The position numbers and the translations under genes were made by a program. From positions 27,792,362-27,856,361 of the forward strand of contig OX578140.1 in the NCBI GenBank assembly GCA_951213105.1: a DNA stretch of 64,000 nt, read 5' to 3'. Of this stretch, positions 24,353 to 34,785 are shown one piece after another (within the stretch, counting starts at the first letter, position 1; each line of letters begins with the position of its first letter). The DNA is from Amaurobius ferox. Lineage: Eukaryota > Arthropoda > Arachnida > Araneae > Amaurobiidae. A model generated the notes under the pieces. That model saw nothing but the letters and a program-made list of their open reading frames with translations. It searched no databases and was not told the DNA's origin.

Positions 24353-24393
24353 TGGTGCTCTGTTCTGAACAACACTCGACTTCTCGCTCTCTT

Positions 24394-26730
24394 ATATGCT
24401 CTTATGCCCTAACGCTCTTACGACTCGGTAGGCAGTTCACGATAGCAACGCTCACTCCGAATCTCGGGAGTCTGACCTCCAGCCAGATTCCTAGAGATTC
24501 GTGAGCTGCAGAATGCTGCCGTTCTAACGACCATTTTATGGTACGATCCCGAGGCTCATACCGGGAATGGAATAATGCCGAAACTGCACGTAGAGCGAAC
24601 CCGATGCTCATTCCGGGATTAACAACGAGTTGGCTTGTGGAATGCTCCCGAGGCTCATACCGGGAATGTAAATCGTATCGTCGCTACCCGAGTTATCTTC
24701 AGACTCGAGTCAAGTTTGCCTTCGAGTCGATTTCCTGTTGGAGTTCCAGCGAATGATGCCATACGTCCAGGCTGGGCCATTCTGGAGAATCCCTGAATGT
24801 GTTTGCCAGCCTTTCGTTGTGAAACACCGATTTATCGCCGTGTGGGCGATTGCCTGATGTTGGGAACTTCGACCTTACTTACGACGACTTGATGACCGGG
24901 GTAAGCGACCTTTATATTTTAACCAAGATATGCCAGATGTACCTATAATTCGAGAGAGAGACATTGGAATGGAGAGTGAAACCATCCATTGTATTCTGTA
25001 GCTACAATTTAATGCATATTCTAATAATATAATTTCTGTTTTGATTAATTATCAAAAATGCTTTCTTTTAACTCTCAGAGTGCTCATCCCAATGATTTGA
25101 CCATACCAATATTTGATGCATTTATAATATGTGGTTTACCACCTTTTATTACATTATGGAAGTTTGAAAGCCAGTGGCGCTCTGATAAAATCTGCGCATG
25201 TGTCCAGTGGTGTGCTGAGAGATTCAGCTGTTGTATTTGAATGCATTGAGAAATTTAACATCTTTAATAAATAAAAATTCATTTTAACTTCAAAATTCTG
25301 TTTATTTATTTGTGTATTGTAATTCCTTTTGATATTTGTGAAGAAGACGTTCCTTTAGGTAAGGTTTTGATTTTAAATGTTTTTAGGTTCTTCTGGGCTG
25401 TAGGTCATCGCGGAGATTTACTTCTCCCGACAGGAGTGTGTGGACCTGTGGGCTATTTTTGCGGCATTTATTTGATCATGGTTTTTGTAGTGGTGCTGGT
25501 GTGGCTAAATTCTAAATTAAGAGGTCACGTTTCTTCTTATCCGGCGCCATTACATTATAAATCACATTTTACTTGGGGTATTGCATTACTTGAATAATAT
25601 TGTAAAACATATTTTTCGACCAATATTATACAAAAAGGTTTTAAATTGTGTTTCGTGCTTGGTGAAAGAGGAATTTTCCAAAATACCCCCTTTTTACTTT
25701 TTTAGCTCAATTATAGAGATGAATATTCAGGAGTTATCAAATGGTTTACAACGTAAAATTGAGGACAAATCAAGATAAATACACACGTGTACGTGTTGGA
25801 AGTTATATGTACTTCCGTCTTCAGTGCAAAAAGTCTGGATCTGAACGTCCAAAAAGACGAATGGCTATTTCGGCCAAACTGAAATGTCCAAACGACAAAT
25901 CACAAAATAGGATCGCCATCTAGTGCGATCAAAGGGAAGGAAAAGTAATCCAACTGAATGTCAATATAGTGGCACCACCTAGTGGTATGAAAAGCAAATA
26001 CAATAAAAAAAATAGATAAAGCGGGATTATACAAACATGAAAAGTCAAGCCAAGACGAAACATTTTGGGGCGCCTGTGCCGGGGCACTTATCCCCATATC
26101 GAATTTGTTGGATGAATGTCCGATTTTAATACTGGTCAGCATTATATTGATTACATGTCGTTCCTGTACAGGACGTGGCTTGTAGATGTTGACTTCGATG
26201 ATAGATGGTGCTGTCGTCTATGATGTCAGGTGACGCTGCCTTGGCATTGGCCGATTGTCTAGAAGAGGTAAAAAGGGGGGAGGGGCGAAGGGAAAGCTCA
26301 GGCCTGGGGATACCAGAGCCCAATTAAGCTAAAGTTTAATACAACAGACGATGTAAGTCGAGTTACATCACGAAAAAAGATAAATTTACAATTAAATATA
26401 ATATAAATAAAACACGCGTGTGGATTGCAAGCGAGCTGACGACAGGAGAAGCTAGCTAAAAAGCAATCGTGCCATATCAGTGGGTTTTGATCTAGTGACG
26501 GCCGGACGCAGAAATGGCGCCATCTATCGCCGTCATGTAGATCGAATTCAGCTAAGAACAACCAGATTGGGGAGACACAAACCTCGGTTTTTTCCAGGGG
26601 ACTTTTAACGGTCCAGCCAGAAAGTTCCTTGGACGCCGCTTCCTTAGATAACTAAGGGAAGTGTTGTCGTAGCTTTGGCCTGTGTCTCTCAAACATGGTT
26701 TGCTTGAATTCTTCTTGTAGAAATTTCGAG
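24394..26730. other. GC-richer tract then unassigned sequence
   Basis: From 24394 to about 24900 the composition is clearly GC-richer than the flanks. It has three versions of an 18-20 bp motif around CCGAGGCTCATACCGGGAATG (24545, 24605, 24646). CCGGGGTAAGC at about 24896-24906 looks like a splice donor. No long frame is recognisable. With the TATA-like box at 18638 this could be the remainder of a first exon or LTR split by the LINEs. Beyond 24960 the sequence is AT-rich; a 95-codon frame at 25310-25597 has hydrophobic stretches but no recognisable family. Confidence 0.4.
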
Positions 26731-27135
26731 TGAATCGCCTAAGCGGCATTCGAGCATACGATTTATAAGCACAGTCGACCAGCATAGATAAATAATAGGA
26801 AGGTACCTGATGATGCGATTGCTGATACCATCGAGGCCGGGCGACTTTATTACCTTGAAATCCCTGATGATGTCAATAACTTCAGTCAATGAGGTGTTGT
26901 CCAGATCATTTCTTGCATTAGTGTGAAGTCCTTCGTAATTAGTCTGTTGTAGTTCGTCTTCAGTGTTGTTGTGGAGTTGTCTGAAGTTCAGTTAGGTGTG
27001 TGGTGTGAATTGGAGTTCCAAGCTGTCTGCAATTGCATTTGTGTTTCCTCCGCAGTCTGGGCGAGTCCATTTGGGCCATTAAGGGTCGGAATTGTTGTCT
27101 TCTTTTATCTGAGGTTTTTAGCTGCTCGCCAAACA
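26730..27135 (-). pseudogene. Decayed LINE reverse-transcriptase fragment
   Basis: On the minus strand a stretch corresponding to the pre-RT region and first RT motif of Jockey-type ORF2 can be read with frame changes. A segment at 27030-27130 matches the region before the RT, with remnants of a P-L-M/N-G-P-N-G-L-A type motif. At about 26889-26740 comes IIRDFKVIKSPGLDGISNRIIRYLP followed by LINRMLEC, parallel to KSPGHDKIRNIAVKNLP and LINKIL in the intact LINE. It lacks the catalytic core and is a fossil. Confidence 0.65.
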
Positions 27136-28138
27136 TGAAAAGCAAACAAGAATAAATTACTATCCAGAGAATATGAACTGAAATACACAAAAAATAGACG
27201 TGGTCAGCCATACCTTGGGAAAATAAGGAGATAAATGCAAATCATCAACTAAATTACTGAAGTTTTATTGGGAGCTTACTTTGAGGTTCACTTTCAAGTC
27301 CAGACATTTGGCAATGAGGAAGGAATTTCGGTTGATTTCTGAAACGCAAGTACGCTTATTCATCTTAATTCGCACTCCATGAGTTCTTTATTGATTGCGC
27401 ACAAAGTCGCTTGATTTAGTTATTAAAATTTGTTTTCCTTTCGAAATCTAACATTCGATAATTTTTGGGTATGCAATAATTTTTCTATACCATATACTGA
27501 GAAACTAAATATACAGGTTTATAGAAAGAGAACACAAAATATAAATTTCTTTGTGCTTTCAGATACTGAAGCTGAGATTCACTGATTGGAATACTTTATC
27601 ATTTAGTACCGAATAAAGTGGACGGCAATTAAAATTCGATAAAAGAATACGTTTCATTTTTCACGTAAATGTGGATAAATTAATAATTACATTTTCTGAA
27701 TGAAATCTAGATTCATTCTGACCTCGTGTTAAGTATTAAAATCTATTCTCGCCGAGATTATAGCCTAAAGGGATAAATATTAACATCTAACCTGGCACCA
27801 TCTTCCTTTCCCCAAATATCTAAAATTTATAAATCCCTAGACCTTGCACGATTCCTTTAAATGACGGGATATTTTAAATTTTGCAAATCTGGTGTATTTC
27901 GTAACATGAGTTTAGTACTTAATGATGCAGGGAGCGATAAAGATAGAATAATAAAACAGAATTATTATATGTCCGATAATTCTGCATACCTGAATTGAGC
28001 TAACTATGACTGAAACTTCTCTAGAAGCAAAATGTACTACAGTCTTTCTTATTACGTAAAGATTACCAGTCGTCTTCGGCAACAGAGCGACCAATCAGAG
28101 ATCGGTATAAAGATGTGACGATTAAAATAATCGCTACT
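27136..28138. other. Unassigned, includes R3 copy c
   Basis: No gene was recognised. The R3 repeat occupies about 27690-28045 and is listed separately. Confidence 0.4.
27690..28045 (+). repeat. R3 dispersed repeat, copy c
   Basis: The core at 27890-28027 has GTATTTCGTAACATGAGTTTAG, then ATATGTCCGATAATTCTGC and TGAAACTTCTCTA. Upstream similarity to copy a includes ATCTTCCTTTCCCCAA against GTCTTCCTTTCTCCAA. Confidence 0.55.
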
Positions 28139-29635
28139 TGTGTAGTTTACAGACTCCCGTTGGCAACTTTTAAAAAAATGCCGCCATTTCGGGGCGATTT
28201 TTTTTCTTTGGATATGAATGTACATGATTCACAGAGAAATTAAATTCAAACAATAATAAAACACAAATCAATGGAAGTACGCATTTAAATTCATTAACGA
28301 AATATATATGTGAGACCAGAATACACGTAGACAGGTATATATGATTATTTATGATATCTAACAGGCCAGACAAAGGGGCTAAGTGTAGTTGAAGCGAGTT
28401 TTGCAGCGGTCCTGACTCGAGATGGAGATTGGTTCATAGGTAAACCAATATGGAAGATGTGTTGTCGCATCGCCCTGAGGTTAACCAATGATAGCCGAGA
28501 GGCGTATCAGACCTCAGGCAAAAATAAGTGGCAACAGATAATTACCGTTCAGTAAGAGATTCAGAGATGTAAGAAGTTGGAAGAGTAATAGTTGGTAGCA
28601 ATTAAAGTCGATATAGACTGTCAGTATAGACATAAATTCTACAGAGAGATTAGTAAAAGATGAAAATATAGTTGGAGAGTGCGGATACAGTTATGCATAA
28701 AAGTCGGCACAGGTGCATAAAGAGATGCATCAAGTTACACATACAAAACAAAGATGATACGGTGGTTTAACAACCAATGATGCACAAACGTTTCTAGACA
28801 ACAACAAGGTATGTGCTCGATAACATATATAAAAAGGTCATAGTCAGAGTTTAAGAATTTTTGTATGCCTGGTCTCTCAAGTCCAGTCTCCTCCGTAAAT
28901 ATAAAATTGTAATCTATTTATGATTATAAAGTGTTTAATGAATGTGTATTTTAAAGTTAAAATAGGTAAAGTTTGGGTTGTATTATGTTTATATATTTTA
29001 TTCCAGAAACTCGTACTAAAGATGTAATGGTGGGTTTTTCGCGGCATTTCAAAGTATCAACGCAATGTGTTTAACTAACTTCAATAATGTTTTTGTTTGC
29101 ACACCACATTTGGTTTCCGTGACAATTTGGTGCGAGTTCAAAATTTAAATGAAAAATTTAATAAATACTTCTAAGGTTGATAATAATAAATTTAAAAAAG
29201 AGATAAATAATTTTAATGGAGGAGCGTGTGATGACCAGATATTAAGTTCAATTATGCACATTCACTAAATGTATAATGAAGTAATTTATATATATTGAAG
29301 AAATATTGAAAATAATGTGTTTGAAAAGCAATGATTGAGAATATTTGCATTTATAAGATTTTGGTGTGTATTATTTTGAAATGTATATTACGTACTGTTA
29401 ATTTTAGTTAGGAATTTGGAAGGGATAATTTTGTTTTAAATGCCTCCGAGAAGTAATACTGAACGACAAAAGTCACATTAAAGATCGCAATTTGGGATTA
29501 TTGAAAATTCAGGGGTTAAAATGGAAAATTTTGGATTATTAAATTTATTGGCAGTTTGTAATGGGCGTAAAGACAAGAATGTTGGATTTTTTGATCGCGC
29601 AATTTGAGAGCGTTGTATAAGATGGCTGATTGGTC
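28139..29635 (+). pseudogene. Possible LTR-retrotransposon 5' remnant
   Basis: A candidate LTR ends near 29123 (TTCCGTGACA) and is followed by ATTTGGTGCGAGTTC, which has the form of a tRNA primer-binding site (TGGTGCGAG). Inside are a TATA-like ATATAAAAAGG at about 28825 and AT-rich polyadenylation-like sequence near 28910-28950. Downstream are two short frames, 29149-29268 and one beginning at 29440 (MPPRSNTERQKSH, stop, then a region with LLNLLAVCNGRKDKNVGFF). The second resembles the N-terminus of a retrotransposon gag, broken by stops. The 5' LTR boundary and a partner LTR were not found. This is a tentative call; a host sequence with chance similarity is the alternative. Confidence 0.3.
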
Positions 29636-29720
29636 ATATATATATATATATATATATTGTTAAATGCAACTAATATACAGTTTAATTCAATGAAATTTAT
29701 TCTAAACTGTCGCAGAATGC

Positions 29721-29767
29721 GATAACTTTCTAACTAGTGATATTAATATCACTGTTAGAAAGTTATC
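29721..29767. repeat. 47-bp near-perfect palindrome
   Basis: GATAACTTTCTAAC, one bulged T, then AGTGATATT is mirrored by AATATCACT and GTTAGAAAGTTATC with no spacer. It could form a long hairpin or cruciform. Confidence 0.9.
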
Positions 29768-31579
29768 CTGTATAAACCTGAATAAAGTAGTCCTGAATAA
29801 AGAGGCTGGGTAATTTAGGGTATGTAAAAACAATGTGAACCTTCTAACCTAAACTTACGAATTGGGAATAATTATGGACGAATGAAGCAATGTCCACTTT
29901 CCATCCCTAACAAAACGACATCAACATTTGCCTGAATTATTTTATCCCATTTAATCGAATACTACAATAGATGGAAGAGGAAATTTCGCAACCATGCATG
30001 AAATTGCAAGTAGATTTCCAAAAATACAATTTCAATTATTAAAATGAACTAGAGCAGCGTGACTAGAAACGCCCATTTTTATACTACTCATGCTCACTAC
30101 GCTTCTTACAAATAATAAGTAAACAACAACTTTTAAACAACTAATGAAAACGTATTAACTTGCATACATTGTAATTTAAACATGCTTCATTATATTAAAT
30201 ACATTTTTGCGATTTAAATGCGTTACTTGAATTGTCTTTCTGTATTCTAATTTATTTAATTTAATATTCAAATTTTAAAAATGTGTATGCTCTTTTATAT
30301 TAGGATTATCAAATTTTGAAATTGTTTTTTATTTATCTAATTTCATAATTAATCATTAAATTAAGTTTTAATTCGAAATCTTTCACTGGTCACTAATTTC
30401 ATTCCAGTCTATTCAGAGTCTAGCTTTCTGCTAGTTTCATCCATAAGTAACTGACATGCTTATTGGACTGTTTTAATGATATTAGCATGTCCATCTCATT
30501 ATCAAAAGCTATTATTTTCTTCAATTCCTATAATGTGAAAGGAGGCAATATAACAAATGCATCGCACTTCGCTAAACTAAATATGTTTCATACGTACAGT
30601 GCAGATTAATTTTATATTCACATAAAATTTTTAATTTATTCCCTGAACGAACATATATATTCCAAAGCATTGAATATTCAGATCAAGTTTTCATCGCCCT
30701 GGTAGTTAGAACATTCTAGATAGAAGTTTAGAAATCCCTTGCCAATGCACGTTTTCATTTGATGAGAAAACACCCCAGCCTTGCTAAAACTCAAGTATCT
30801 AGTAACAAGAGTTTAATAATCAATTGTCAAACCGTAAAGATTAAAAGTATTAAGCTGTTCACTACTTGTAGTATATCCGATAATTACATATGCATGGAAC
30901 GGAGAAGCTCTAATTGAAACTTCTCTAACGATTGCCTGCATATCTCTTCTCGAATTAAAATAGAATAATGTTTAATCGTAAAGAGCTATAAATAGAACTG
31001 GTAAATCTCATTTATCGCCATGCCACTTTATATGAGTGGCAGTGACATAACCAAGTTACCTCTTCAATAAATGTTTTTAAGGGATCTCACAAGATATAGA
31101 AGGTAAAATAATCCCCTAATGGGATATAAATATTACTCTCATTTAAATTATATCAACTTTGGATTAAATAATATTTAATGTGTAGTGCAAAAAATTTTGC
31201 AGTAATTATGATAAAATATTACATAATAAAAGAAGATTTCTGTCTGTGTCCTCTGCTGAGAAAACTCGAAGCGTCGGACGTTGATGAAATTTGTTTTACA
31301 CAGCTGCTTTCAGTCTCTGTAATGTACACCTCGGTTAAATTGAAAAAAATTCCCATTAGTTTAAAAATTACGAATTCAAGTTACGAAAAATCAGAATTTA
31401 TTTTGCCATTTTATCAATATAAATTTTGTCTTCGGTAGCCGCAGCAGTCTATAATCCAAATCAGGTGTTTTCATTAAATTGCAGATGTTTCGGCCTACGA
31501 AATATCTTCTGATTGCAAATTAAGTGTATTTAATTTATGGCTTTCCTATATTTCAAATCCAAAGGATTCTTATTATTTA
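29768..31579. other. Unassigned AT-rich stretch with R3 copy d
   Basis: No gene was recognised. R3 copy d lies at about 30640-31050. An 86-codon frame at 31178-31438 has no recognisable domain. Confidence 0.4.
30640..31050 (+). repeat. R3 dispersed repeat, copy d
   Basis: The core at 30791-30935 has AGTATCTAGTAACAAGAGTTTAAT, then TATATCCGATAATTACATATGC and CTAATTGAAACTTCTCTAACG. Beyond the core, similarity with copy e continues (AAATCTCATTTATCGCCATG against AAATCTCATTTTATGCCATG). Confidence 0.6.
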
Positions 31580-32555
31580 TTACTTTCCTTATATACATAA
31601 TGTATAAGGAAAGTATTTTGACAGGGGCGAAAATTCGAATTCGAGTTTTCGACGGGAGAGCACGTTCCAAGCATCCCTGATCACGAATCAAACATTTTTG
31701 AAGTGATGTCTGTCTGTCTGTGTGTGTGTGTGTGTCTGTGTGTGTGTGTATGTGTGTGTGTGTGAAAGTGTGTGTGTGTGTGTGTGTCAGTGAGACTGTG
31801 GAGACGATAACTGACGAACGAATGGACCGATTCGAACCAAATTTGGTACAAAAATCACAATCTGTAAACACTGGAAGCCTATTGTTTTTATAGGCAATCG
31901 AATGTTCAGAACCTCCCAAAATTTTCGAATGAAATTTTGAAAAAATCGTCAAAAAATCAAAACCACTAATAAAATTACGAAAATAGATATTTCTTATGTA
32001 TTTTTCATTAGAAAACGATTGACATAAATTTTAGAACGCTAACATGAACCGTTCTTGAGATATTGCATATTTTTCAAAAAAATTATCAAAAAGTCATATA
32101 AAATAAAAAAAAAAAATATTTCCTATTGAGAAACATGTTCACTTTTCATATGTAATATCATGCGATAAATTGGGTGACATCATTCTCTTGGATCTAGCTC
32201 GTTCCATTCATGAAAAAAGATACTTTGAGTAATACTTTTGTATTTGAACGCCAATAGTCATTTATCTGCTGTAAGAATAACTTATTTCTTCGTCCATAAC
32301 GCTTGTCGAGATTTTGGCGACGAAATTGGCGGAATATCGCCAACTCGGCGACTTTTTGAAATGTTGCCAAATGAACGAAAATCTCGCCAAATGGATACAA
32401 ATGACGCTAAATCAATGAAAATGACGACTAATTGTCAAAAATTCAATATCTTGAAAAGAATATTAGTATCTACTATAAGAAAAACCTATTTTTTTTACTG
32501 TAAAAGTACATTCATTACATTATATAAGGAAAGTCATGTGTTGCCCACATCAGAT
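31580..32555 (+). repeat. F1 repeat, copy 4 (full length)
   Basis: This is the best-preserved F1 copy. The terminal hairpin begins at 31582 (ACTTTCCTTATATACA paired with TGTATAAGGAAAGT), with a TG-rich microsatellite at 31705-31790 and the AAATTTGGTA block near 31840. A poly-A stretch at about 32103-32117 is the equivalent of the site where F2 inserted in copy 6. The TTGGC/GCCAA core is at 32305-32395, and the end is at CCCACATCAGA (32545-32555). Frames crossing it are repeat-derived. Confidence 0.85.
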
Positions 32556-34229
32556 TTTTTAAATTTGCAATTATATTTTCATGTGCTAAATATTACTTGA
32601 GTATTATACTAAAATTTGACTTACATTTGATGAAAATTCGTTAATATAGAAATAATTTTTTTAATTTTTTTTCGAGACTAAAGTAACTATATCCTGTGTT
32701 TTCAACATCGATTAATTAATTTATGTCGTTCTATAGATAATCATCGATTGAGCACTTATTTGGTGCGTATTGTGCCCACGTTGTACAATTGCAATGATTG
32801 CACACGTAAAAAAATTGAGCGTGGGAATGATTTCAGTTTAAAACAGACGATTTGGAAATTCAGTGTTGTTATCCGTATCTGTATTATTTAAGTAAGACTC
32901 GGGCAACGCCAGGTAATTTGTTCTAATTCATCGCAGAAAATTCTCCTAATTTAATAACTATTTTGAAGTCTAAATTGAAAAAATGCTTAAAGAAAAACAT
33001 CAGTAATTATTAAACGTCCAAATTAATAATCCAAATCAAAGTAATCAAAATATGTCTCAGGTACAGCTATTTTCAAATAAAGTAATTAGGGCTAAACTAT
33101 TGCTATTCAGCAAATAATATTCATGCTTATTTTTCGTGCCACGAATCTAAGCGAAATTATAGTTGGATATTAAAATATCATCAGTCATCCGGCACATCAA
33201 GACAGATAACATTTATCTATCGCTACCTAATACACGTATGCATTGGATGAGAAAACTATGTTAACTTTCTGAAACACTATTTCCCAAGGAAAAGTTTAAT
33301 ATTCCATGGTCAAGCGCTAAATATTAAGATGTCACACCATCCATCTATCGTTGCTATGTGCAGTAATTAGGTATGCCTGGAAAGCAGATGTCCTAATTGA
33401 AACTTCTTTAACGACTGACTCCGCATCGTACCTTGAATTACAACGAAGCGAATGGCTAATTTGTATTAGAAATCAGACATGAGTAGAAGCGCAAAATCTC
33501 ATTTTATGCCATGTCGTAATAGTTCCTTTCTGACAAGCGACAATGAATTGAATACGGAATCTAATTACATTTAGTTCCTTGGCAGCAGGAATACTTGTAA
33601 ATGCAATGTAAATACATTGCTCTTAAAAGGCTCATGCTCGTAAGTAGCTAATTTATATGCTTCTGAAATTATTCATAGTAAATAAAAATATCTAGTTAAT
33701 TGCTTATTTAATTTCATCTTATCTATACCGTGGAAAAGGTATACCCCTAAGGGAGTGTTGTATTGATTTGAAACTTTGCACTTGCTATGAGTATTAAAAA
33801 GTAAATGAATGATCATATTTTCATTGCAAAATGACATTTTATTATAGAGCAGTGCACCATAATTGTGAGATATTAATATGTAGTAAATACTCCCCTGGCG
33901 GTAGCACAAAACTCTTTAAGGTGTATCACTGAATCGACAAATAATCTAATACTGTCTTGTAGTAGATTATGTCAGATGGCACCTAATTATTGGACTAATT
34001 CACATGCAGTCGGATATAAATAAAATTGCCATCTCAGAATATCTCAAACATAGTCGATTGGTGAGAGTTTTGGAACTCTGACTAGATATTGGATGTTATC
34101 AACAGTTCGGAGGCGCTTTGGAAAGAAAGTTCTATATGTATCTAAACGTTATATTGTTGGAAAATAGCTAGCTCCCAGAAGATGTTGCAACAGAGGAATC
34201 TCAACTGTCCTCATTATGCCTTGAATGTA
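32556..34229. other. Unassigned, with R3 copy e and a Helitron-end-like scrap
   Basis: ACTCGGGCAACGCCAGGTAA at about 32897 resembles the GC-rich ends of arthropod Helitron-like repeats, but it is isolated. R3 copy e follows. No gene was recognised. Confidence 0.35.
33120..33560 (+). repeat. R3 dispersed repeat, copy e
   Basis: The core at 33282-33420 has AAGGAAAAGTTTAATATTCCATGGTCAA in diverged form, GTAATTAGGTATGCCTGG, then CTAATTGAAACTTCTTTAACG. Strand and order match the other four copies. It shares its downstream segment with copies a and d. Confidence 0.6.
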
Positions 34230-34785
34230 CAGGGTGGCCATAAAATAACTTTCCCTGTTTGGAGGCATCTGCAGCGAATGAACGAAATGAAACCAAATTT
34301 CAAATACAGACTGTGGAATGCATGGGAAGATGAATTCCGCAAAAAAAAAAAAATAGTAACAAAAGTCGCCGATAGGGGAGATTTTGGCGCTGTTGGAACC
34401 GAAAACGAGTGAATAATTACAATGAACACACGCAAAATAGAGTATACATAATTTCAATGTTTTAGTAATAAAAAATGAACATACCATACAGTTATGAATG
34501 AATTTATGAAACTCACAGATAGTCTTCATAAATTCATTCATAACTGTATGGAATACGTACTCCATTTTGTGTGTGTTCATTGTAATTATTCACTCGTTTT
34601 CGGTTCCAACAGCGCCCAAATCTCCCCTATCGGCGACTTTTTGTACTATATATAAATATATTTTTTTGCGGAATTCATCTCCCCATGCCTTCCGCAATCT
34701 GTATTTGAAATTTGGTTTCATTTCTTTCATTAAGTTTTAACTGCAGACTCCTCCAAACAGGGAACGTTTTTTTATGGCCATCCTG
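34230..34785. mobile_element. Foldback MITE (Tc1/mariner-like ends)
   Basis: The 556-bp element is almost entirely an inverted repeat. The left arm starts CAGGGTGGCCATAAAATAAC, and the right arm ends with its complement (TTATGGCCATCCTG). The arms meet near 34515, where ATGAATGAATTTATGAA faces TTCATAAATTCATTCAT. The left arm carries about 35 bp not present in the right. A TA precedes the left end; the right end is followed by AA, so a TA duplication is only half visible. There is no transposase. Frames on both strands (for example 34149-34580 minus) are by-products of the repeat. Confidence 0.85.

Larger units (their letters stand above)
19149..24380 (+). mobile_element. Full-length Jockey-clade non-LTR retrotransposon
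   Basis: The element is about 5.2 kb, with a 5' UTR (19149-19384) starting CATTCATTCGGAG, a gag-like ORF1, an endonuclease/reverse-transcriptase ORF2, and a 3' UTR of about 300 bp. The 3' UTR has AATAAA-type signals near 24238-24256 and a terminal hairpin GGCGC/GCGCC at 24340-24352. There is no RNase H domain and no C-terminal zinc knuckle in ORF2, which with the three-knuckle ORF1 points to the Jockey clade and away from R1 or I. Both flanks carry TTCTCGCTCTCTT. ORF1 and ORF2 overlap by 8 bp (ATGGCTAG). There is no long poly-A tail. Confidence 0.9.

Noticed and set aside
31530..31952. 140-codon minus-strand frame with THTHTH runs
   Set aside because: It is a translation of the F1 repeat and its TG microsatellite; similar frames recur at other F1 copies.
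34149..34580. 143-codon minus-strand frame, plus overlapping frames
   Set aside because: They lie within the foldback MITE arms; no protein family is recognisable and the inverted repeat explains the open frames.
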